64,000 nt of DNA from Bradyrhizobium sp. S69 (GCF_009766005.1 NZ_LMUK01000024.1:274441-338440); one strand, 5' to 3'. Shown: positions 55,465 through 63,828, counted from the stretch's first letter. The notes: generated from the sequence alone by a model not told the origin. Program-made: numbers and translations.

Positions 55465-55546
55465 CGTCATTGCGAGGAGCGACAGCGACGAAGCAATCCA
55501 TTCTCCGTTTGACGCTATGGATTGCTTCGCTTCGCTCGCAATGACG
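55465..55546. repeat. Inverted-repeat element, CGTCATTGCGAGG family, copy B
   Basis: CGTCATTGCGAGGAGCGACA, inner AGCAATCCATT, complement ATGGATTGCTTCG and end CGCAATGACG. The flanks (GATCACCAACTGAG before, ATTCAACCTCATC after) recur around copy C at 60988-61082, so the repeating unit is at least 110 bases. Confidence 0.85.
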
Positions 55547-55569
55547 ATTCAACCTCATCTCATCGCGCT

Positions 55570-57132
55570 TCAGCTCACGTGGCCGGGTTGCCTCAAGCTC
55601 TCCGCGAGCTTGTGCTTGAGAATCTTTCCGGTCGATGTTGCCGGCAGCGCATCCAGCACGATGATTTCCGACGGCCGCTTGTAGGACGTCAACTGCGGTG
55701 CGACTTCGGCCATCAGGTCGGAAGCCGTGACATCCGAGCCCGAAAGCAGCTGGACGAAGGCGACAACCTCTTCATTGCCCTCGACGCGGCGTCCCACCAC
55801 CGCCGACTGGACCACGGCCTTGTGCGAGTTGAGAACCGCCTCGACCTCGGCGGGATAGACGTTGAAGCCGGAGCGGATAATCATCTCCTTGGTGCGGCCG
55901 ACGATATAGAGGATATCACCCTCGAAGCGCGCGAGATCGCCGGTGTTGAACCAGCCCTCGCTGTCGATCACCGCCGCCGTCAGCGCCGAATCGCGATAAT
56001 AGCCGCGCATGACGTTGCGGCCGCGAACATGAAGCTCCCCGGTTTGGCCATTCGCGACCGGGATGCCATCAAGCGTCCGCACCCGGGCTTCGACACCCGG
56101 CAGCAACGTGCCGACCGCATGATCGGCGCGCGGCGCATCGTAGCGCACCCCCGATATCCCCGGCGAGCATTCGGTGATGCCATAGCCGTTCGAGAGCGAC
56201 AGGCCGAGCTCCTGCTCGACCCGCTGCTTCAGACTGAGATCGAGCGGCGCGCCGGCCACCGCGATGATCCGCAGCGAACCGCGATCGAGCCGCTTCAGGC
56301 CGGAGACCGCCTTGTATTCGAGCAGGCGCTGATAGGTCGCGGGCACCCCATTGAGGATCGTGATGCCCTCTTCCGCCATCGCCTTCGCCAGCGCGGCCGG
56401 GTCGTAGCGGCTGACCAATCGAACGGCGCCCCCGACCATCAGCGTCATGACCAGCAGCGAGATGCCCACGATGTGCGAGATCGGCAGCACGACATAGACC
56501 TTGTCGTCGGGACCCATCTGCCGGAATTGCGCGGTGATGCCGGCGCTGATCAGCAGATTTTCGTGGGTGAGCATCACGCCCTTCGGCGTGCCGGTGGTTC
56601 CTGACGTATAGATCAGCACCGCGACCTGCCGCGCCGGATCCTGCTCGACCGGTTCCGCGGAGGCGCTCTCGTTCAACGCGGTGACGCCGATTTCTTCGAG
56701 CGGACCGATCGAATGCGTCTGCGCATCGCACCGCGACGCGTGAGCCGCCGCTTCCTTTGACACGCCGTTGGTGAAGAACATTCGCCGCGCCCCGCTATGG
56801 TCGCGGATCAGGTCGAGCTCGCGCGCCGACAGCCTCGGATTGGAGACGATCGCCCAGACATCGATCCGGCTCGCCGCCAGCAGCAGTGCCGCAAGCGCGA
56901 TGCAGTTTTCGCTGACGATCATGACCCGGTCGCCGGCCCTGACGCCGAGCGCCCCGAGATGGTCGGCAACCTCGCGCACATGCCTGTCGAGATCGCGGTA
57001 GCTCCAGACCGTGCCATCCTCGATCAGTGCGGCATGGTCAGGGATTTCGGTCACATAGCGGTCCATCACCTCATGGATGCGGCGGGGAAGCGCCGTCGCG
57101 AGCGTTTCGATGTCGATTGTCGGTTCTGCCAC
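55570..57132 (-). CDS. AMP-dependent acyl-CoA ligase
   Basis: A 520-residue adenylate-forming enzyme. VLIYTSGTTGTPKGVMLTHENLL (P-loop), NGYGITECSPG, GWFNTGDLARFEGDILYIVGRTKEMIIRSGFNVYPAEVEAVL and the C-terminal Lys in PATSTGKILKHKL. It activates a carboxylic acid to its CoA thioester and is the probable entry enzyme of the cluster. The start is a GTG at 57132 with AAAGG before it. A dyad (57204-57218) stands 72 bases upstream. Confidence 0.92.
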   Translation of the reverse strand: MAEPTIDIETLATALPRRIHEVMDRYVTEIPDHAALIEDGTVWSYRDLDRHVREVADHLGALGVRAGDRVMIVSENCIALAALLLAASRIDVWAIVSNPRLSARELDLIRDHSGARRMFFTNGVSKEAAAHASRCDAQTHSIGPLEEIGVTALNESASAEPVEQDPARQVAVLIYTSGTTGTPKGVMLTHENLLISAGITAQFRQMGPDDKVYVVLPISHIVGISLLVMTLMVGGAVRLVSRYDPAALAKAMAEEGITILNGVPATYQRLLEYKAVSGLKRLDRGSLRIIAVAGAPLDLSLKQRVEQELGLSLSNGYGITECSPGISGVRYDAPRADHAVGTLLPGVEARVRTLDGIPVANGQTGELHVRGRNVMRGYYRDSALTAAVIDSEGWFNTGDLARFEGDILYIVGRTKEMIIRSGFNVYPAEVEAVLNSHKAVVQSAVVGRRVEGNEEVVAFVQLLSGSDVTASDLMAEVAPQLTSYKRPSEIIVLDALPATSTGKILKHKLAESLRQPGHVS

Positions 57133-57203
57133 TGACTGACCTTTCGTTTAGGACTTTTACGAGAACGGCCTGACCGCAGAGACCTTCGGCCGCTATCTCT
57201 AAA

Positions 57204-57218
57204 GTTCCTTTTTCAAAC
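57204..57218. promoter_or_regulatory. Cluster operator candidate 4 (GTTCC-N5-CAAAC)
   Basis: The weakest of the five sites: the left half GTTCC and the spacer TTTTT fit, and the right half is AAAC rather than GAAC. It lies 72 bases upstream of the ligase start. Confidence 0.5.
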
Positions 57219-57270
57219 TATAAAATCATATTTTCATCGGTGGCCTCGCAAGCGACCGACCTGCAAGCGG

Positions 57271-58470
57271 CTATTCCGACGCGCCGTCCAGAACCTCGCT
57301 GAACTGGTCCCAATGCGTACCGGTCCAGCGCTGCAAACGCATCTGGGTGAAGTTCATGTCGATCTTGTCGGAAGTGTTCACCAGGATGCCGGGCAGCGCG
57401 GTGGGGAGCGCGACATCCCTGAAGCTTCTCGCCTGCGTGATGATATTTTCGCGGGACAGATCGTTACCGCATTGCTGGATCAGGTGCTCGAGCAGCATGC
57501 CCTGCATGTAGCCAAACAGGTAGTTGTTATCGGAGATGTCGACGCCGGGCATGTATTTGCCGATAAAGGCACGAAAGTTCTTCATGCCCTCATTATTGTC
57601 CCACTGCGAGTCGGTCGGATCCATCATCATTGTTCCGCTGATGACACCGGTCGAGGCTTCGAGACCCGCCGGCTTGAGCGTGGCGCCGACGGAGCCCGAG
57701 GGATAGTTCAACAGGATCGTCGGTTTCCAGCCGATTTCAGCAGCCCGGCGGATCGCCTGCGCCGCGAATTTCGGTGTCCCCCCGATGACCAGAGCTTCGG
57801 CGCCCGAGCTTTTCAGACTGACGATTTGCGAGTCCACCGTCGGGTCGCTGATCTCGTAGGAGATCGCAACGACCTTCTTGTCGAAATCCGCTTTCAGTAT
57901 GGATTTAAAGGCATTGACATAGTCTTTGCCGAGATCGTCGTTCTGGTAGAGGATCGCGTATTTCGCGTTCGGCAGCGCCTTGGTCAGGTACTTGGCGTAG
58001 ATTCTTCCCTCGGTATCGAAGCTGACAAGGCTCGTCGTGGTCAGCGGATAATTCGCGACGTCGGTGAACTTGTTTGATCCCGAGACGATACCGACCGTCG
58101 GCACTTTCTTGGCCATCAGATATTTCGCGGTCGCCGAATTTCCCGGCGTCCCCAGCTCGCTGAAAATAAACGACACCTCGTCGCTCTCGACCAGCCTTCT
58201 TGCATGCTCCACCGATTTCGGCGGACTATAGGCGTCATCATAGGCGATATAGTTGATCTTGCGGCCGTTGATGCCGCCGCGGTCGTTGATCGATTGCACA
58301 TAGGCCATCACGGCCTTGCCGACCTGTCCGATCGATGAGGCCGGTCCGCTAAAGGGAAAGATCCCACCGACCTTGATCTCGGTTACGGTAACGCCCGGCG
58401 CGTCGGCGGCAAATGCGCCGCTCATCAATGAGACGGCGAGCGCGGATGCGATCACAGGTGCTCTGAACAT
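57271..58470 (-). CDS. ABC transporter periplasmic substrate-binding protein (LivK/Peripla_BP_6 type)
   Basis: A 399-residue exported protein (signal MFRAPVIASALAVSLMSGAFA). TEIKVGGIFPFSGPASSIGQVGKAVMAYVQSINDRGGINGRKINYIAYDDAYSP is typical of branched-chain amino-acid or aromatic-acid binding proteins. No permease or ATPase genes are adjacent, so it is an orphan that may use a permease coded elsewhere. GGAGGAG precedes the ATG at 58470. It is probably the uptake component for the cluster substrate. Confidence 0.9.
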   Translation of the reverse strand: MFRAPVIASALAVSLMSGAFAADAPGVTVTEIKVGGIFPFSGPASSIGQVGKAVMAYVQSINDRGGINGRKINYIAYDDAYSPPKSVEHARRLVESDEVSFIFSELGTPGNSATAKYLMAKKVPTVGIVSGSNKFTDVANYPLTTTSLVSFDTEGRIYAKYLTKALPNAKYAILYQNDDLGKDYVNAFKSILKADFDKKVVAISYEISDPTVDSQIVSLKSSGAEALVIGGTPKFAAQAIRRAAEIGWKPTILLNYPSGSVGATLKPAGLEASTGVISGTMMMDPTDSQWDNNEGMKNFRAFIGKYMPGVDISDNNYLFGYMQGMLLEHLIQQCGNDLSRENIITQARSFRDVALPTALPGILVNTSDKIDMNFTQMRLQRWTGTHWDQFSEVLDGASE

Positions 58471-58593
58471 GGGGCGGCTTCTCCTCCGTTGGTTCGAGCG
58501 GGCCCGCTGCCGAAGGCGCGGTGCCTCGTTTTTCAGGGATCGAAAAAATACCGGCGGATCGATTACCGGCCATCCACAGCGGCGCATCCTATA

Positions 58594-58608
58594 GTTCTTT
58601 TTTAGAAC
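58594..58608. promoter_or_regulatory. Cluster operator candidate 5 (GTTCT-N5-AGAAC)
   Basis: A perfect dyad with spacer TTTTT, 124 bases upstream of the binding-protein gene and 135 bases upstream of the divergent enoyl-CoA hydratase gene. The 22 bases from 58594 are identical to those from 50961. Confidence 0.7.
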
Positions 58609-58683
58609 TCGTCAAGCGCCGCGCGAAGATACCGATGCCAGTCCGGTTGATATCCGAACGGCCGCTGTTATATTTCTATCGTC

Positions 58684-58731
58684 ATACTAAAAGAGCGCCA
58701 TACCAAAAGACCTGCATATTAAAAGACCTGG
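58684..58731 (+). repeat. Three tandem 16-bp repeats before an enoyl-CoA hydratase gene
   Basis: The units are ATACTAAAAGAGCGCC, ATACCAAAAGACCTGC and ATATTAAAAGACCTGG, directly followed by the ribosome binding sequence GGAAGG and the ATG at 58743. Confidence 0.8.
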
Positions 58732-58742
58732 GAAGGTAACCG

Positions 58743-59564
58743 ATGCCCAAGCAATCCATCGAGACGGGAACGGACGAGCTGCTTTGCGACATCGACGGCC
58801 GGGTCGCGACGATCACGCTGAACCGGCCCGAAGCGAGGAATGCGCTTTCGGATCACCTAACGCCCGCGCTGCGGCGGATGATCAAGCAATGCGGCGATGA
58901 CGCCGCCATCGGATCGATCCTGATCACGGGCGCCGGCACCGCCTTCTGCGCCGGCGGCGACGTCAAGGGCATGGGCAACGGCATCGCGAAAGCAGAAGTG
59001 CCGCTGGAAGATCGCATCGCCGATTTGAGGACCAAGCAACGGACACTGACAGGCGCGCTGGTCGCGGTTCGCAAGCCGACCATTGCAGCACTTCCCGGAC
59101 CGGCGGCGGGCGCCGGCCTGGCGATCGCGCTGGCCTGCGACATCCGTATCGCAGCAGAATCGGCGATCATGGCGACGGGCTATGCCCGGATCGGCCTCAC
59201 CGGCGACTACGGCATCAACTGGCTGTTGACGCGATTGGCTGGCCCGGCGCGTGCGCGCGAATTGATGTTCCTGTCGGAACGGATCGATGCAAGGCGATGC
59301 GAGGCGCTCGGCCTGATCAATCGCGTCGTGCCCGACAGCGAGCTGCGCGAAGCCGCGTTTGCGCTGGCAAAGCAACTCTCGGAAGGACCGCAGGTCGCGT
59401 TCGGCCGTATCAAGGACAATCTCGATTACGCACTCCGTTCGGACTTGCTCGACTCGATGGATTACGAGGCTGACAATTTGGTGCGGTCGGCCCGCACCAA
59501 CGACCACAAGGAAGCCGTTCGCGCTTTCGTCGAAAAGCGCAAACCGACTTTCGTTGGCGATTAG
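58743..59564 (+). CDS. Enoyl-CoA hydratase/isomerase family protein
   Basis: A 273-residue crotonase-fold protein. ITLNRPEARNALSDHLTPALRRMI, ILITGAGTAFCAGGDVKGMG (oxyanion hole) and ALPGPAAGAGLAIALACDIRIAAES (second oxyanion strand, with a CDIRI core) are present. The place where hydratases usually carry the catalytic Glu is within GYARIGLTGDYGINWLL, with no clear Glu. It may be an isomerase or ring-hydrolase-like member. It diverges from the binding-protein gene and has the 16-bp tandem repeats in its leader. Confidence 0.88.
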   Translation: MPKQSIETGTDELLCDIDGRVATITLNRPEARNALSDHLTPALRRMIKQCGDDAAIGSILITGAGTAFCAGGDVKGMGNGIAKAEVPLEDRIADLRTKQRTLTGALVAVRKPTIAALPGPAAGAGLAIALACDIRIAAESAIMATGYARIGLTGDYGINWLLTRLAGPARARELMFLSERIDARRCEALGLINRVVPDSELREAAFALAKQLSEGPQVAFGRIKDNLDYALRSDLLDSMDYEADNLVRSARTNDHKEAVRAFVEKRKPTFVGD

Positions 59565-59602
59565 CGCGGGATGAGATGAGATTGAGCCGGGCTATCCGCG
59601 CG

Positions 59603-59763
59603 CTTCCCTTCACCTCGCCCCGGTGGGGAGAGGTCGATTTGCTCCCGGCGATGCGAAGTATCGTCCGGCGCAAATCGGGTGAGGGTTCTTATGCCAAACG
59701 AGAGGCCCTAACCCCTCACCCGGCGCTACGCGCCGACCTCTCCCAACGGGAGAGGTGAAGGGA
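59603..59763. repeat. Inverted-repeat element, CTCTCCC/GGGAGAGGT family, copy B
   Basis: TTCCCTTCACCTCGCCCC to GGGAGAGGTGAAGGGA, with the inner block GCTCCCGGCGATGCGAAG and GCAAATCGGGTGAGGG shared with 52607-52771. It lies between convergent genes. Confidence 0.82.
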
Positions 59764-59836
59764 CATCGCGGCCGATTCAATCCATAATCGTCTAGCCCTG
59801 GTCGGCGGTCATCTTCGAAACCTTGCAGTCGCGCTT

Positions 59837-60811
59837 CTACCCCGCCCGCAGGTCGAACAGCACTTTTCCTCCGGTCTGGGCGTGGGCAATCGCTTCCTCG
59901 ACACGGCCGATCGGATAGGTCGCGGCAACCGGGACCCGTAGTTTTCCGCTGGCGACCAGGCCTGCGCTGTCGCGCAGCGCTTCGTGATAGGCTGGCGTGT
60001 CCTTGAAGTTGGGATGCCCGAGCCAGAAGCCCTTGATTGTCAATCCGCGAAAGATCACGTTCAACGGATTGATCGACGAGGGCTTGCCGCTCAGTGCAGC
60101 ATAGACGACCATCGTCGCATCGGGCGCCAGTGTCGTCGCCAACGAAAATCCGCCCTCGCCCGCCAGCGCATCCAACCCGAGTTTGACCGGAGCCTTGCCG
60201 GTCGCCGTCGCAACACGCGCCGCGAGGTCGCGGCCGTCGGTCAGCACGATTTCGCTTCCTGAATCTTTGAGCTCGTCGATCAACGATTCCCGCCGGACCA
60301 CACTGATCAGGCGCAGGCCCGACTCCCTGGCGAAGGCCACGACCGCGCGCCCTACGCCCGAATTGCCGGTGTTCTGGATGATCCAGTCTCCCGGCGACAG
60401 GCTGACATAGCTCTTCAGCATCAATGCCGCGGTCGGAGGATTGACCGCGAGCATGCTCAATTGCTGTGGATCCCCGTCCGGTACCGCGAACAGATCCTTT
60501 GCCGGCGCGAGCATCAGCTCCTGCCATGCAAAACTTTGCCTGGGCAGCAGAACCCGGTCGCCGACCGCAAGCTCGCGAACGCGGGATCCGACGGCGCGAA
60601 CCCGGCCGACGCCTTCACTACCGACCGTTGCCGGCAACTTTGGCCGCACCCCATAAAGACCGCGGATCAGCAACAGATCGGACGGATTGATCGGCGCGTA
60701 TTCGACCTCGACCAGCGCTTCATCGGATCCCGGTGCCGCGGGATCCGGCAGGTCGACGAGCTGTGCGACGTCGCGCGGTTCGCCAAATGCGGCTATTTGA
60801 ATGGCTCGCAT
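59837..60811 (-). CDS. Zinc-independent MDR oxidoreductase, enoyl-thioester reductase (MECR)-like
   Basis: A 324-residue medium-chain dehydrogenase/reductase. YAPINPSDLLLIRGLYGVRPKLPATVGSEGVGRV is the N-terminal part, and IIQNTGNSGVGRAVVAFA matches the cofactor loop of MECR/Etr1-type 2-enoyl reductases; no structural zinc Cys set is seen. It probably reduces an enoyl thioester or a quinone with NADPH. The ATG at 60811 follows a family-type start MRAIQIAAFGEP. It may close the cluster. Confidence 0.87.
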   Translation of the reverse strand: MRAIQIAAFGEPRDVAQLVDLPDPAAPGSDEALVEVEYAPINPSDLLLIRGLYGVRPKLPATVGSEGVGRVRAVGSRVRELAVGDRVLLPRQSFAWQELMLAPAKDLFAVPDGDPQQLSMLAVNPPTAALMLKSYVSLSPGDWIIQNTGNSGVGRAVVAFARESGLRLISVVRRESLIDELKDSGSEIVLTDGRDLAARVATATGKAPVKLGLDALAGEGGFSLATTLAPDATMVVYAALSGKPSSINPLNVIFRGLTIKGFWLGHPNFKDTPAYHEALRDSAGLVASGKLRVPVAATYPIGRVEEAIAHAQTGGKVLFDLRAG

Positions 60812-60987
60812 GCACTCGCCTCCGGTCGCGGAACATCGAGCCCGCTCGGGCCGATCCGCCAGATTTTGGGACCGCAGCGGAACATGACCGCTTTGAACCG
60901 GACGCGACAGGAAAGATTTGTCACCCCCCTTATTCATTCGCGAATGACCTAAAGCGCGACGAGATGACGTTCGATCACCGACTAAGC

Positions 60988-61082
60988 CGTCATTGCGAGG
61001 AGCGACAGCGACGAAGCAATCCATTCTTCGTTGACGCTATGGCGGAGCCTGTCATCGGGCCGGCCAGAGGTCGGCAATGACG
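60988..61082. repeat. Inverted-repeat element, CGTCATTGCGAGG family, copy C
   Basis: Left part nearly identical to copy B (CGTCATTGCGAGGAGCGACA). The right half is diverged (GCCAGAGGTCGGCAATGACG). Flanks GATCACCGACTAAG and ATTCAACCTGATC match copy B. Confidence 0.8.
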
Positions 61083-61107
61083 ATTCAACCTGATCTCATC
61101 CTGCTTT

Positions 61108-61143
61108 AAAGCTCCGTTCCGATTCCATCGGAACGAAGCTTTG
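61108..61143 (-). terminator. Terminator-like hairpin related to the two-module repeat
   Basis: AAAGCTCCGTTCCGAT, TCC, ATCGGAACGAAGCTTT. The stem core (GTTCCGAT) equals that of the hairpin at 13242 and 46408. It follows the end of the adaptor gene (61171). Confidence 0.6.
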
Positions 61144-61170
61144 GATACGCGGCGAACATCGCAAGCCTGG

Positions 61171-61983
61171 CTATTTCGGCGGCGGGATATTGGCGCGGCC
61201 GCTCATGCCGGCCATCAATTCCGGGGCATCACCTTTGATCTCGCCGAACACCTTGATGGTCTGGCTGACCGGATCGACCCGGCCGCCAACCCGGGTGATC
61301 TCGGCCGGATAGGTCTTGTCGGTTTCCTCGATATGAACCTGAAAGCCGTAGCCCGGCTTCAACCAGGCGAGCCCGCGCGACGGCGCGATCAGCTCGATCT
61401 CGAGGCTGCGGTCGTCGAGGATTTCCAGCAGCGGCTGGCCCGGCGTGGCGTACTGGAATTGCTGCGCCTTCTGCTCGACGGTGATGCCGTTGAAGGGTGC
61501 CGCGATTTCGCATTTGGACGCCGCGGCGTCGGCAATATCGAGGTCCGCCTTGGCCTTTTCGACTTCAGCGCGGGAGACGTCGAGTTCGAGCTGGCCGATC
61601 GATTTGAGATTGGCCAGTCGCTGGTTGATCGCCGCGGCCTTCTCCGCCTGGGTCTCGACCGCTTTGGCCCGCGCCACCTGCGCCCGCTGCGTGGCACAAT
61701 CGAACGCGATCAGCAAATCACCCTTCTTGAAATGATCGCCGACCCGGCTCGTGATGCGATCGATCCGCGCCGAGGTCTCGCTCGACAGCGTCGTATAGTT
61801 ACGCGCCGTCAATTGGGCGCGGATTTCCGCTGCCGCGCCGAGCGGCGGCATCGAATCGGTCGCCGCGCCTTGCGCGTGCACAACGGCGCCAAGGCCGATC
61901 GCTACCAGGCTCAACAGAACGGACGCGACCGAACGCGCAACCGTGCGACGCGAGCAAGGACGGCGTTCACCCTGTGACGGCAC
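61171..61983 (-). CDS. HlyD-type periplasmic adaptor (efflux) protein
   Basis: A 270-residue protein with an N-terminal signal segment (VASVLLSLVAIGLGAVVHAQ). A lipoyl half (VGDHFKKGDLLIAFDCATQRAQ), a helical coiled coil (KAVETQAEKAAAINQRLANL), the second lipoyl half (CEIAAPFNGITVEQKAQQFQ) and a beta barrel follow. It is shorter than RND adaptors. With the TolC-like gene 30 bases upstream on the same strand it forms an export pair, but no inner-membrane pump lies in the window. Start is GTG at 61983. Confidence 0.88.
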   Translation of the reverse strand: MPSQGERRPCSRRTVARSVASVLLSLVAIGLGAVVHAQGAATDSMPPLGAAAEIRAQLTARNYTTLSSETSARIDRITSRVGDHFKKGDLLIAFDCATQRAQVARAKAVETQAEKAAAINQRLANLKSIGQLELDVSRAEVEKAKADLDIADAAASKCEIAAPFNGITVEQKAQQFQYATPGQPLLEILDDRSLEIELIAPSRGLAWLKPGYGFQVHIEETDKTYPAEITRVGGRVDPVSQTIKVFGEIKGDAPELMAGMSGRANIPPPK

Positions 61984-62013
61984 GGCGTTTCCTCAAAAAG
62001 CTTGTGGCAAGCG

Positions 62014-63657
62014 CTATTGCACGACCGGCTGACTGTCGGATGCCTGCGCGCTCCGCTGCGGTGACGGCGCCTGCGCGGTTTGTGGCGCTGCGGCCGTTGC
62101 GGCATCCGGAGCCGGCGTCGCGCCCGGCGCGCCTTCGCTCAGATGTTCGAGCCGGTCGCTTTTCCAGTCGCTGGCGCTGCGCCGGATCGCAGCGCTGAGG
62201 CTTGCAATATCCAGCGAGGCCATCGCCTCCGGCACCGGGTCGATTCCGACCACGTCATACAGCCGCCCAAGTGCGGCCTGCGCCTCGGCGTAGGCGCGGT
62301 AGCGCCGTAACTCCGACTGCACCGTGCTGACGCGAGCCGACACCCGCTCCAGTTCCGACTGCGCGTCGGTCTCGGTGCGATTGGAGATCTGCTCGTAGAG
62401 CTTGCGATCGACCGAGGCGAGTTGATCGGCCCAGCGATATTCCTGCGCCGCCGCCAGATATTGCTGATAGGCGATATGCAATTTCGCCAGCGTCGCGACG
62501 CTCAGCGCCTCGCGCCGAGTGATCGCGGTTGCCTCGGCGAGATTGCCGCGCTTCAACTGCTCCGGGATCGATATGATGCTGACCAAGTTGCCGCTCAACC
62601 GCACCGCGCCGGCGGCCCAGCTGTTGTTGACCAGGAAACTGTTGCTGTCGTAGTTCGGCCCGTAGCTGAAATTGATGCCCGGCAAATTGCGCGCCAGCGT
62701 CTTGCGGGTCTCGTCGGCGCTGATGCGCACCTGGTAGCTGGATTCGCGAATCTCGGGATTGCGGATCAGCGCCACGTCTTCCATCTGCCGTATCGGCAAC
62801 CTCAAGCCTTCGATTCGAAGATTTCGCGGCACCGCCAGCGAATAATTGGTGCCCGGCGGCAGATTGATCAACTGTGCAAGTTCGATTTTCGACGCGCCGA
62901 GAAGCTGCTCGACGGATTGCAGATCGCGCAGCGCATCGAGCAGCGCCTTTTGATAGCGCAGCGCGTCGATCGGCGCGCGCAACGTCTCGCTCTTGCGCGA
63001 GGACTCCAGCGCGTTCTTGGCCTCGCGGGTGGCTTCGCGAATGTCGTTGCTCAGCCGCTGCGCGCTGGCGGCCCGCCAGAAGGCACGGCGTACATCCTGG
63101 AACAGGCCCTGCAAGACGCGGCGGCGCTGCTCCTCCGCGACCAGCACCTTGTTGGCCTGCTGCTTGGAGTTGTAATAGCTGACCCAGAAATCGAGAATGT
63201 TGAAGGACGTCGTGAGGTCGGCGAATTTCAGGTCACTGTCGGTCGAGGTCGACGGCACCAGCGATTGCTGCCCGGTGCCGACCGCGGTGCTCGAACTGGC
63301 CAGCACATTGTTGCGGGTCGAGGCCCCGGCGGTGGCGATCACCTTCGGCAGCATGTCGAATTTGCTGATCTCGAAATCGCGCTCGGCGACGGACCGCTCC
63401 ATCAACTTGACGCGCTCGTCAAGATTGTAGGCGATCGCCCGGGCGAAAGCTTCTTCCAGCGTCAGCGCGTGGGTCAGCGGCTCCTGCGGCGCGAACACGT
63501 CCGCCATGTCCCGGCTGGCCTCGGCGGCGCGCTCAGCATCGGTCAGCGGGTGCGGAACGAAGGCGCAGCCGCCAAGCCAGACAGACACCATGGCGAGGCC
63601 TGCCAACCGCCGCAGCGACGCAAAAGAAAGCGACGCAAAAGAACTTGCCCCCAGCAT
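62014..63657 (-). CDS. TolC family outer-membrane channel lipoprotein
   Basis: A 547-residue protein. The signal/lipobox region ends WLGGC, and two TolC repeats follow, with long helices (LTLEEAFARAIAYNLDERVKLMERS, AEEQRRRVLQGLFQDVRRAFWRAASAQRL). An Ala/Pro-rich C-terminal tail is probably disordered. The N-terminal codons contain a perfect 15-bp tandem duplication (63614-63643) that encodes SFASLSFASL. It is transcribed ahead of the adaptor gene. The exported substrate is unknown. Confidence 0.9.
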   Translation of the reverse strand: MLGASSFASLSFASLRRLAGLAMVSVWLGGCAFVPHPLTDAERAAEASRDMADVFAPQEPLTHALTLEEAFARAIAYNLDERVKLMERSVAERDFEISKFDMLPKVIATAGASTRNNVLASSSTAVGTGQQSLVPSTSTDSDLKFADLTTSFNILDFWVSYYNSKQQANKVLVAEEQRRRVLQGLFQDVRRAFWRAASAQRLSNDIREATREAKNALESSRKSETLRAPIDALRYQKALLDALRDLQSVEQLLGASKIELAQLINLPPGTNYSLAVPRNLRIEGLRLPIRQMEDVALIRNPEIRESSYQVRISADETRKTLARNLPGINFSYGPNYDSNSFLVNNSWAAGAVRLSGNLVSIISIPEQLKRGNLAEATAITRREALSVATLAKLHIAYQQYLAAAQEYRWADQLASVDRKLYEQISNRTETDAQSELERVSARVSTVQSELRRYRAYAEAQAALGRLYDVVGIDPVPEAMASLDIASLSAAIRRSASDWKSDRLEHLSEGAPGATPAPDAATAAAPQTAQAPSPQRSAQASDSQPVVQ

Positions 63658-63828
63658 CAAAATAAATCCGTCCCCGCCCCTGACTAACGCCAGATAAACC
63701 TGACGTTATTTCAGCCCGCGCATGCCCAGCAAGGACAATAGCGAGACATCGACGCTCCGAGCCCAGATGGAGTTGTTACGTTGCACTTATGCAACTGTTT
63801 TAGCGCCGGATTTCCACAATTGGCACGC

